A stretch of DNA of 64,000 nucleotides, taken from contig JBBBDQ010000192.1 of NCBI GenBank assembly GCA_037127315.1, positions 1,943,501 to 2,007,500 on the forward strand. The letters are read 5' to 3'. A program made the position numbers and the translations under genes. The notes beneath the pieces are model-generated. The model was not told the origin of the DNA. It saw only the letters and a program-made list of their open reading frames with translations, and did not search any database. Every line of letters begins with the position of its first letter. Position 1 is the stretch's first letter. Shown here piece after piece: positions 21,401 to 33,400 of the stretch. Origin of the DNA: Ascarosepion bandense. Its lineage: Eukaryota; Mollusca; Cephalopoda; Sepiida; Sepiidae.

Positions 21401-24400
21401 TAAGTTTTATTGCATTATCTTTGGTAAGATACAGGACAAATTTTCTGTGTATTCATATTTGATTGTGCACAAACATTTTACTGAAATAATTTCTTCAGGG
21501 ATTTTTCTTTATATAAGTGTAAAAAGATTGAATAAGTATTGAAAATCTGTTTTGTGAGTAGTTAAGTTAACAATATTCCTCTTCCTCATTATTAATTTTT
21601 TATTTAAAAAAATTCTTTTTAACATTTGATCATAATTTTAATTGAATATCCACTTGAAAGGTTACAATACTTTGAAAAGCAAAATTAGTATTTATTAAAA
21701 TTCTGAAATTTAAGAATGCAAGGCTTTGATATAAAAATTCTGCCACTAAATTGCATTTTCAGTTTATTTTTCCAATGTGTATTCTTTAAAATGTGGTAGC
21801 TATATAATTTAATCTAATTCCTCATAATCAAATCTTTTCTATTAACTCAACTAAGATATGTTTTATTTTTTTATATTAAAAAAAAAAACGATAAAATAAC
21901 AAAATGCTAAATTTTTATTACTTTTTTTTTTCTCAAGATGACTGGGTTGGATTTGCAGATAGACCGGATTATTGAAATGGCTTGCATCATCACTGACAAG
22001 AACTTGAATGTCATAGCAAAGGTTTCTTTTTTGTTTTTAAGCAACTTTAGTGAATTACAAAAAAGATTTATAAATTTACTTTATACAGTGTATATAATTC
22101 TATTTTGTACACGTTTTCACTTTTATATTTTCCCATCAAAATATGTTATATATGAAACATTTTATATTTCTATTATTTTTATGCAATTTATATTATTTAA
22201 GTATTTTAAAATATGCAGAAACAATTAAAATTTAGACCATTTAAAGTTTTTTTTAATTTTTATTTTTTAATGAAATGTTCACAACTGATACTGATCAATC
22301 TGAAAATACTGTTTCTTTATTTCTTTACAAAAACTGGTAATTTATTGCAACTTGCTGTTTTAGGCTCCAACTTTGATAATCAAACAACCAAACAGCCTCC
22401 TAGACACCATGAATGATTGGTGTAAAGAACATCATGGCAAAGTATGTATATCATCTTGAATTCTGTGTTTTGCTTTTTGATTATGATTATTACTGGGATT
22501 ATTATTGATACAATTTATTGTTGTCATTACCAATGACTTAAGGAAATGAAAGGTTGAAGTGATGTACATGTTCTTTATCTTAACCATGTGATTAGAAATA
22601 TCCTTCATAAAATGATGGTGTATCCATAAACATTTTTTTTTTAATTTCATGGAGAAAAGTCACCAAGTTTTTATTGAAATCTCTACCTTTCTTGATCATA
22701 TCCATTGCCCCAACAATTTTTGATTTTAAGTACCTCATTTTTTGGATTGCAATTTCATTCGTCTTAATTTTGAAAAGAAATGACATGTCTTTCAAAGCTC
22801 ACTATCCCACAAAATCTGAATTTTTTTGGATTAAATGTAAATATGAATTATAAATACTGTATATGTTATAGGAAATATAATTGTTAAATTTGTAATAAAT
22901 TTTATATTTAAAAAGATTTTAATTGATAATTTATTTAATTTAAAAGCATTAAAAACATCTAAATAAATAAACAGCAAATTCTGCCTGCCTGTCTATATGT
23001 ATGTCTGTCCGTCCTCTATCTCAGGCCACACTTGCTCTAAATAGAAATATTATACATTTTTGGAATCAGGATGATCCCAGGATTGAAAATCAACCTTTCA
23101 TCTGGTGTTTGAACATCCAGCATTGGGATTTATGTCTGGATGAGAAGGGAACAAATTTTAAAATAACTGAAAACAATTAAGAATTTCAAGTTTTAAATTT
23201 ATGTTGTGTTTAGAGTAACACAAAAACTTTTAAATTTAAACTTTTTAAAAAAAATTCAGTTTAAAATATCTCCAAAACTTTTTCTTCAATCTTATTTCTT
23301 CAAAATGCTAAGGAATCATTTAATGTGAGAGGTTTCATAATATGAGGTTTTGAAGTTCCAAGGAGTTTGTGATTTGAAGAACTGAATTTTTGACCTGAAT
23401 TGTAATTTTGGCCAATATCTGTCTTATGGCCAGAATTGGACTTATAGCTTTAACCAGAATTAAAGTGGTTTTGAAATTCCATGAAATGAATTGAGGAATT
23501 CAGTTATTTCTTAAAAATTATCATTACTGTTTCCTGAGATTGATCAGAGGTTCAATTAGTTTTGAGTCAGAGGTTCAATTAGTTTTGAGTCAGAGGTTCA
23601 ATTAGTTTTGAGTCAGAGGTTCAATTAGTTTTGAGTCAGAGGTTCAATTAGTTTTGGGTCAGAGGTTCAATTAGTTTTGGGTCAGAGGTTCAATTAGTTT
23701 TGGGTCAGAGGTTCAATTAGTTTTGGGTCAGAGGTCCAATTAGTTTTGGGTCAGAGGCTCCAATTAGCTCCCGCCACAAGAACTAGCTTGAAAGTTTGCA
23801 CAGTGCAGCTTTTAAGCTAGTTTATAATAATTCTCATTATTATAACTTAAAAAAATATTTTCAGTTTATCTCCTGATTTTTCTTATATTTATATTTCTTT
23901 ATAGAACAAGTTTACTTTTATTAAAGTTCAACTTACATTTTGTTTATTTTTTATTATATCTTTTTTTCACAGTCATTTATTTCCCATTGTTTATTATATG
24001 ATAATATTGTTAGAAATATATTGGGTCAAAACAAAAATTGATAGCGTATTTCAAGTGAATTTTAAAGACAATATTTCAGTATTTGTACATTAATTTATTT
24101 GATCACACATGCACCATTTCATTTTACCATCCTTTTACTATCTTTGAAGCAGCTTCAGGATTCTGTCCTCCCAGAACTTAGCATCTTTTTGGGTGAAGAA
24201 CTGCCTTAAGTGGTTTTTATGGGCTTTCAGAGAGTTGAAGCTCATCCCATTAAGAGTAAGGATAAGAGTTTGTGGTAATTCAAAGGTGCAAAGTCACGTG
24301 TGTACAGTGGATATCCCAGCCAATTTCTATCAGGTTTGCAAAAGACATGAGGTTTGGTGTTTTCTTGATGAATTATGAGTCTTCCAATGGGCCAATTCTT

Positions 24401-27400
24401 TAAATTTACATGGGTGGAAGCCACCCTTTTTGACTGGGCAAAAAAAGGGATATATTTTTTAAATTTGAAAAAATGAATAACCAATAGTCTGTCATATTTC
24501 TGGTGGTCTTTTTTATAGCCAACTAGCAGTATAGCCTGGCATTGCTCGGGTGTAAGGAAAGCTTTAAAACTAATCCATGATCCTAAAGCTCAAACTCTTT
24601 GGACATTGGCACGAAAGACTAAAAAGTAATAGTTGTTTCCAGTTAAAGCGAAAGCGTAGACTGAAAGAAAAATGAATGGATGTAAGTCAAATTTTGATTT
24701 CCTGGTATCGATATCAAATAAGTTTTTTCGTCATCAACTGAATTTTGAAGGCTAAATAAGTCCTCTGATTAAATGGTATCATGGCTGAGACTAAGAACTA
24801 CAATTATACCTACTTAGAGCCAAACCCGAAGCAAAAACTAAAATAAAAGGGCTGAAAAAATACAGACATACAGGCAGATAAACAGACACACACACACACA
24901 AACATCTTGCCTTATATCGATTTTCTGCACTATTGTAAGAACTGCAACCTTGAAAGTTCTATTTATAAATAAGTTTAGATTTAGATTCTAAGCAAAGAAA
25001 CTTTTTTCAGACAAATATAATGTTTCACAAAGCGTTTGGCTTTCTTTTAATGCACTTCTTCCAAAAGTAAGTATACAAAACAAACTATTTAATAATTATT
25101 TACTTACACTTTAATTATCATTTTTAATTATTTTATATCACTAATAAAGAATTTTTATGGTACAGATCTTTTCTGCTATTTGTACAGCAATAAGAGAAAT
25201 GATGAAATGCTTCTAATTTTCCTAAATTTCCTCCATTTTCACTTTTAACGTAAGACATTTAAATTTCACAATCCATACAGGAAGTGAATAGAAAGATATG
25301 TTAAAGTTATCATTCAGTATATGTTTACATGTTATAAGTTTCAGTGTTCAAATGATATATTGCATTTTATATATATATATATTTAAATTTTTTTTAACAA
25401 AATAACATAAAACAAAAATGAATGATAATATTGTAGTACCATTAATATCATTTTATAGCAACTAGTATAACCTGCTTTAATAAGAGGAGATGAATCTTGG
25501 ATGAAAACTTGTCTGGAAGTAGTTTATACAGTAAAAATACCTCTTGGTGAAAAGAATAACATGCATTTAAGCAGGGTTGTTTGATTTAAATCAAATGATT
25601 TTTTTTTATCACAAATTTAAATCAATTTTACAAAAATCTTTATTTAAAGTAAAAATTTTAGAAATGAAACAATTTCATAGAGGAAAAAAGTTTAAAACGT
25701 TGAATCAACTGTTTTTTTTTGTTTTTTTTTTTTTAAACACTTTAACAAAATTTTAACCATTTAACAATTTTTTTCAACATGATCAGTATTTGTCTTCATA
25801 GATTTAAGTAGAAAGACCAGTTTTGCTATTTTACCTGTACGAAGGTGGTTTCTCAGTTTGGAATGCACCAGTCCATAGGACGAGAAAATACTTCAACACC
25901 AGATAAGGCCACTGCTGACTGGAGTTGCTTAACTTGATAGTATATCACTGCTCAACGCACATGCATGTGAATACCACTATTCAATAGCAGAGACAGTCTC
26001 GTATATAGATATTTCTCACTGGTATGCTGGTGAGAAATATTGCATACTGGTTTCATTGCAATAACAATTTTTTCTTTTCTTAATGATTATGTTGGCAAGA
26101 AGGTGGGCTTTCTTTAAGAAAATATTTCAAAATTCTTGAACAATTCTTTCCGAATATTCATTGCTTCAGCAATGGTCCATGTATCACTCTGAATTTTATC
26201 CAGAACTTTATCTATGGTCTGTAACTGTAAAAGCTGTTCATCTGTGTGTTGAAATGTGTCACGAAAAAAAAATCAAGTCTGTCTCTTGTTGCCTTCTCAA
26301 GAAATCTAACTGCCCCCTCATGCCAGCTCTTTACATAGAGCTTGGTACCTTGCCTATGCAAAACACCATGCATTGCATAGATAAGCCAGCTATTAATCAC
26401 AGTTTCTGTGCATGCCCATCTGTACTTGCTTTGGGAGTGTCAAGTTGACCAACCGACTCATTACACACCCCTCTGATCTTAAGATCACAAAGCTCCTCAG
26501 CTCAAGAGAAGGTCGAGTTGACCTGGCGACTACATCTGCATATACACAACTTACACGCTTGACATATCGGGATGACCACACAGGCTTCTTCTGAGCAAGA
26601 TGACAGGGGCTTCATCTTCGGATGAACTCTCGTCCATTGAACTGCCATCTGCATCTGAACAGCTGGCCACATTGGTGTCCACAGGTAGAATACTGATGTC
26701 TGAGGCAACACTCAGTGGGTCCGATTTTAGATACACCAATCGTGCACTATCTTCAGAGTCACTTTCATCGGCTGATGACAGTTTTGACCCTACAACTGGC
26801 CACAAGGCATCGACCCGCACTGACTGCGAGCTGATAATCTCGGTAACATCCCATTCTCAGCTTGCCCATACGCCTGCTGTGCAGGGTCTTAACCTACACT
26901 GTCACCAATTCTGTATTTTGCTTGTGCGTTGCAAGGAGCCATTGCAATGTCGATGCCTTGCAGCTGTAAGTGATAGGCGTGCACCATGTTAGCTGGTAAT
27001 TTTGTAGGCAAAACACATCCTTCGACGTTGCATTATATCAGTACACTACTTCTGGGATCAAACATTGGTTCCTGGCTGCAATTACTTTTATAGACTGGTG
27101 GCTCCTCCCTACTATGCTGTTTCTTGCCTGCACGTAGGCACACCAGAACAGAAGCTGCACACTCCACTTTCTCTAGGAACTTCAAGAATTGCTTTAAAGA
27201 AAATGCTGCACCATTGTTTATTATTTCGGCAGGTGGGCCTCTGTTGTAAAAGATGGACTCCAGTATTATGCTGGCAGTGTCCTGATGATGCAGCAGTTGC
27301 CAAATGGCGAAGTGGGAAGAACCACAGTCAATAACAATCAAATAAAGCTGGCTGCCAACATGCGTAATGTCTATCGCCAGCCTGTTCTAGACATGGGTAG

Positions 27401-30400
27401 TACTCAAGTTTCCTTTTTGCCATTGCACCAGTGCTGGATCGATTGACTGGCTTGCCTCCCACCTTTGCACTAACATCCTGACGTCTACCTTTTTAACTGC
27501 TGGGTCGACCATTTTTGAGAAGTAGAGTGTCTGTTTATTCCCGGGATTGCCTCATTGTTCATATATGCTCATGATCCACTCTAGGTCTATACTGAGCGCA
27601 GAAGCAGTACATAGCAGCTGCAGAGGTTCAGACTCTTTCTGAGCAGCAGACAACCAATGCTGTGGAACACAAATCAATGTATCTGTTCTGTTGATTGCCA
27701 ATTTAACCAACACTACATCCACATACAGTTTGTACTCTTTGATAGTTTCAGTTAGCATGGTGAGCCGCCTTCATATCAGCATCTCGCTCATTGCCTTGGT
27801 GGTAAATTGCGCTCTTCCAGTTAATGCATCTGATATCAAATACTGGGTGCATGCTGAGTCTGTGACGATGTGTAGTACTGTTGTATGCCATTGGAGTGCC
27901 AGGTTAACCCCCTTCAGAGTAGCGTTTAGTTCAGCCAGGTTTATGTGCTGTGCGTAATTTTCTGGTTGTAGCCAGCAGGCGTCTTCTATGATCGACCCAT
28001 TATCCTCAAGGGTGACACCCATGGCCAGCGAGCTGGCATCCACCCAAACAGTGACACACCAGTCACCTCACACTGGATCGTCCTGCATCACTCTCTTCAT
28101 AGTTTCAGTTATCATGCACCTTAGGGTAACGCTGTGTACCTCATTGTCCCCTTCTGATGTAACAGAAGTCATGCAGTGCTTTATGGCTGCTGCCACTACT
28201 CTGAGCCAGCCGCATACAGAAAAATGGCCTACCACTTTCCCACACATGGAGAAAGTGCTCCGACAAGTGATCACTGGTGGAACTTCTGGGACGTCCACTG
28301 TCTCGCCTCCAGCAAAGTTTTTCTCCATCACAACTGACATGTAGTCTGTACATTCACTCAATCCTGGAGCAGCTCTGGGGCCTTGCACACCAAGCCAAAA
28401 CATTCTAGATGTTTCTTAACCCTCCTTGGTGAGGCAACGTTTTCATTGACACAGACATCGTCAATGTAGGATGATGTCACTCTTCAAATTTCCTCATCCT
28501 GCGACATGACGACATTCATAATCGTTGACAAGATTTTTGGGGCCACATTAAGCCCAAATCCCAATTGAGTGAGACAATATCTCCACCCTTTTATCATGAC
28601 AGTCTGAAAGGGCCAGAGTGATCGGTGGACTCTGACTTGGAGGTAGGCCCTTCTCAAATCAAGAGTGGCAACATTGCTCCCTTGCTGTCACCATTCCCAC
28701 AATTTCTAAGCACAAACATTTGTGTTGGCTGTATACACATCTACAAAGGTATTCAGTTCTCTGTAGTTCATGACCGGTCTCACTTCCCCTTATTCTCTTG
28801 CACTATTGCCATCAACGGAATCAGTCCTCGAGGTCGCCCTAAGTCCTTGGGGTACATCACAAGCCAGACGTTCACTATCCAAAGCTGCAATTCATTTTCG
28901 TATTCGCTCCTAATATGCTCTGGAACCGGATATTCTGCTATTTTATTTTTCAGTGGTGCGAGCATGCAGCCACCCACCCACTTCCACATTGCGGTACTGA
29001 ACTATCACCCAGTTCACACTCCACCCATGTCTATTGAACAGGTGTAGAGGCTTGTCCCTTGTTCCCTGTTTAGAATGTGGTTTCCGGCTTTCTCTTCTAC
29101 AATCTTTTCACTTTTCCTTATTTTTTTTTTTCAGTTTGAGTAGATAGACTGAACTATCGCCCGGTTCACACTCCACCCACATCTATTGAACAGGTGTAGA
29201 GGCTCATCCCTTGTTCCCTGATTAGGATGTGGTTTCCGGCTTTCTCTTTTCCAATCTTTTCACTCTTACACAGCCCTCTGCACACCAGTGGCCTTACCGC
29301 CTTGCCCGGGGTGATATGATTAAAAAAAAAAAAATATGCACCTGGTCAAAAGTTGCACTGAACTCAGGTTCATTTATCACCATGGAGACTCTGAGAGGCA
29401 TGTTCTCAGCTGCAAAGCTCACCTCATCTGAGCTGCTTATGTAAACTCCTCCTAGTTTCACAATCACGTTGACTCCTAGCAGTAGGTTGATCCCTAACAA
29501 GGTTTGGTGTAAGATCAATACTTTCACGATTATCAAGTGTATGTTGTCAATTTTCAGTTTCACTGTGTCAACACCCAGGCTAGTAAGGTTTTTTTCCATC
29601 AACAGTTACCTGTGCTTCTCTAGGTCTCCGCGAATGACATGCCGACTTGCACATTAACATCTTTGAACACCTGGAGTCTACTAGGGCTGTGCATCTTTGT
29701 CCATCAATGAGCAGTTTAATCACAGGTAGCACCTCGATGTTCACTTGCCTGGGGAGGAGACCAGTACTAGCGTCTTTTCCCCTGAGTCGTTTCCCGGCAC
29801 TTCGATGCAAAGCATCTGAAGCACCATAACCTTCGGCGAGATCATTATACTCAGTTGTCTGTTCTCGTTGCATGTCCCTGGGTGCAGCCATTATTCAGGT
29901 AGTTAGCGTTGGCACATGGGCAGCATACCAAGTTTCTCCTATTCGGGTCAGCAATCACCTCCACTACATCTGCACGTGGCTGTTGGGCTGCTGCGACAAT
30001 TTGGTTTACAGGTCTATGGTCCTAAACCAGAATGGCTCGAGCTCTCGCACAAAGTTGATCTAATGTCAACATGTCCATTCGCATCAGCGCTCGATACTGC
30101 TGCCTGACATGCTGTGGCAACCCCACAACAAACGCACAGGATATTCATTTTTCAGGTGGTCTTTCTCCAACCTGGCAAGCCAGTCTTTTGAGTGCTGCCA
30201 GGAATTCACCGACTGTCTCTCCATTGCAAATTTGCCACATCGTAAACTGTTCAAATGCTATGAACACATCTACAGTGAACACAGTGGTGAGTGCGCACTT
30301 GATTTCCTCGATATCAGTTCTCTGCTCTTTGCTGAGTTGTCGATACAGAGTGAGAGCCCCACCCATCAACCTCAATGGGAGAATGCACCCAATCCTTCAT

Positions 30401-33400
30401 CTGCTAACTCACAGATCATCTCTACTCGCTTGAGCCATTCTATAATTGGTTCATCCGACGCAGTCCCTCCAAACTCAGGAATCAACTGCAGGTCGAAAGG
30501 CCTCCTTGCCATTGTTATTGCTGCTGGATGTTAAGTGTGTTAACATCTGAGGTTTGCCTAAATAGCTTGTGTTGAAATGTGTCACGAAAAAAAATCAAGT
30601 CTGTCTCTCTCCTACTGCCGTAGCAACGCGCACAGTCGACGCCTTCTCAAGATATTTAACTGCCCTCTCATGCCAGCTCTTTACATAGAGCTTGGTACCT
30701 TGCCTATGCAAAACACCATGCATTACATAGACAAGCCAGCTACCAATCACAGTTTCTGTGCCTGCCCACCTGTACTTGCTTTGGAGGTGTCAAGTTGACC
30801 AACTTACTCATTACAATCTGCAGATCACTTCTGTGCAAGGTTGGCCACTTTATTTTCCACTAGTGTATTTACTTGTTTCTGATAACTTCACAGATTTGGA
30901 AGAGAATTGAACTGTTGTTTGTGTAACTCTTCAAACACTCTAACATGGTGTTTCAGTGGGTGTCCCAGGGGCATGACATGACAATTACCTCTGTCTTAGT
31001 GCTTGTCTGCCTCCTACAGGTTCTTGCCGGGAACGCCCCTTGGGTCAGCTAAGAGACTAGGCAGTTATTGTCTGGAGACTAAAAATTCAGGGTGTCTGTG
31101 CTTCCACAATGCACCAGTCATGGGGGTTACTGTCCCCCTTTGATTGTATTACCATTGGTTCTATGACTTGCAATTGCTCCACAACTTTCAATGCAAAAGT
31201 GGGAATCAATATACAAGTCGAAATTTCCATTTTGACCTGCAGGCATCGCCTCTCCTCTGAGACCATTGGCTTGTGTGTTTTTGATCAACTGGCTGGTCTC
31301 TCAAGCCATATGTACCAGAAGCATGCTAATCAGTGAAATGAAGTGAAGAAATGGCTTGATGCCTCATATCACTTGAATGCACACAACTACGCCTAGTGGT
31401 CCTCTCAGGAACACCAACGTATTGCTGTATTAGAGTGCAAGGTTTTATCCCTGGGTATGTATAATGTTAATACCTTTATTGTGTCTTACATGTTGTACCC
31501 AAGTGATACTATCTGCTGTGGGTAATGTAGTATTGACTATAGGGCCATCCTGAACTCACTTGAAAGTCTTCTCCCTCCTCCCAGTGGCCGCCCTCCTGAA
31601 GAAGCTACACTGACATGTCCAGTTGGGTACTTGAACGGAGCTGGTTGCTACTGGACTGCTCCCAAGATTAAAGTTCTGTTCAATGTACTGCCTGATACTT
31701 TGGATTCTGAGCTGGCCCATTGCCTACCCAGTTTTACAGTCTCCAGTATATAATCCAAATAACAGCAACTCCATTGATATGGTCCTCCTAGATGTATAGA
31801 GCCTGTTGATGAGGAGTAAGGGTTAGTAGAAACCCAGTAGAGGCTTAATGAGTATGATGAGAATATCCTCAGATAGATCTATCTATCGCCCGGTTCACAC
31901 GCCACCCACGTCTATTGAACAGGTTAAGAGGCTCATCCCTTGTTCCCTGTTTAGGATGTGGTTTCCGGCTTTCTCTTTTCCAATCTTTTCACTCTTACGT
32001 AGCCCCCTGCACATCAGTGGTGTTACCGCCTTGCTCGGGGTGATATGATTAAAAAAAAAAAAAAAAATTATCAGTATTGCAAACAGTTACTTATACTACA
32101 ATGGAGTCACTACGAGCCTATCTCCCATATGATGCTGCATGATATGGTTATGATGCTGCGGGCTTATTGGAATACCCTGTTGAAAGGAACAACCCACTCT
32201 ACAGTGATGCCAAAGGAACTCTTAGACTATGCTGAATAGCCCAGGATATACCTTGATGGGCCTGGGGCACCTCTCCATTGACATGAGACTAACTCACTTA
32301 ACCTTGATATGTTAAAGGGAATTTTTCTAATCCCTGATCAATAGATGACGTCAAAATTGCCCTACTTCCCCATGGCAGCATTTGGGAACTGTGATCAGTG
32401 TTTATCATGGTCAATGGCCAAGTGGGTGTGCCAATCTAATAGTGTGAACTAACAGGCAGGTTGGTAGTGAGTTAACTTCAAACATTAACTTTTCCTGGGG
32501 CCATGACAAAACAATTACCCTACCCACTTCTTGGTGATATCTTGCTGAAGCATAATGATTTTTCCTAAAGTATTTAACCACATAAACCACATATTCTTTT
32601 ACATTATGAAATTCTAAATCACGAGCCAGCAGATTTAAAATATGTGCTGAATGAAAATATAATTACCTAAATTTTTCTTGAAAAAAATCCACCATTAAAT
32701 TCTTTGAAAATGAAATATGTAACAAATTTTATTCAAAACATTATTCAATTTATGGTAGATTTTTGAAATCTGCATGCATTTTTGCATAGAAAGTTCTATG
32801 TGCTAATTATCAGGATGGGGAGAAAAAGAAACAGGTTAAAAAAAAACAGAAAAAATGTAAGATTGACAAAAAGAAAAAGTAACTGGATAAAAATTGCATT
32901 AAACTTTATCAATCGGAAAAATTTTTAATTTCTTTTATTTCTCTAAATTTTTTTATTTTATTTTTATTGAATTTCTAAAAAAACAAAAAATGTCTTCATA
33001 TTATTATTGATTAAGCACCATATTTTGAGAATATAAAAAATTGTAAAAATGATTTCTTTAATCTATACTATAATGTGTCTGTCAGTCACAATTTCATATT
33101 TATACTATCTATAATAAGAGCCGTGTCAATTTGTCACACAAGTCAACCAATAATAAAATATGCAGCATTTCCTTTACTAATAAGATACACAGTATTTCTT
33201 TTAATAATAATTTAATTTAAACTTAAACATAAAATTAAAATCTTAGAAGTTAGATTAATCGGTAGAATGTTTTTAGGGCAGAGGATATACATTTTGTGCC
33301 TATGAGTCAAGTGGGATTACTTGTTTTTATAAAAGAGAGGGGTTCAGTTTGTGATGCAAATTTATTAGAAATGATCCTACACATTTACAACTAGTACCAA

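Larger units (their letters stand above)
26245..30815 (-). mobile_element. LTR-bounded Ty3/gypsy retrotransposon (element C), minus strand, with target-site duplication
   Basis: Both LTRs start tgtgttgaaatgtgtcacga and end ctcattaca when read on the plus strand. The element is flanked by the same 5 bp, atctg (26240-26244 and 30816-30820), which is a direct sign of an integration event. Read on the minus strand, the order is 5' LTR, gag, protease, reverse transcriptase, RNase H, integrase and 3' LTR, which defines Ty3/gypsy. A purine-rich tract (agaggggtg, minus strand, 26466-26474) abuts the 3' LTR as expected for the polypurine primer. Internal length is about 4.1 kb. Stops, frameshifts and a SINE insertion make it inactive. 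GC content is clearly higher than in the flanking intron. Confidence 0.93.

Noticed and set aside
21195..21542. 115-codon plus frame rich in F, I and L, resembling membrane segments
   Set aside because: T-rich DNA in any frame gives phenylalanine/leucine strings. It sits in REXO2 intron 1 without splice or conservation evidence.
26600..26992. Plus-strand 130-codon open frame, serine-rich
   Set aside because: It overlaps the minus-strand acidic C-terminal region of the gypsy pol and is a shadow of it. The flanking minus-strand frames carry the integrase and RNase H motifs.
27988..28344. Plus-strand 118-codon open frame
   Set aside because: It lies antisense to the gypsy RNase H and RT region. 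No independent motif, start context or splice sites.
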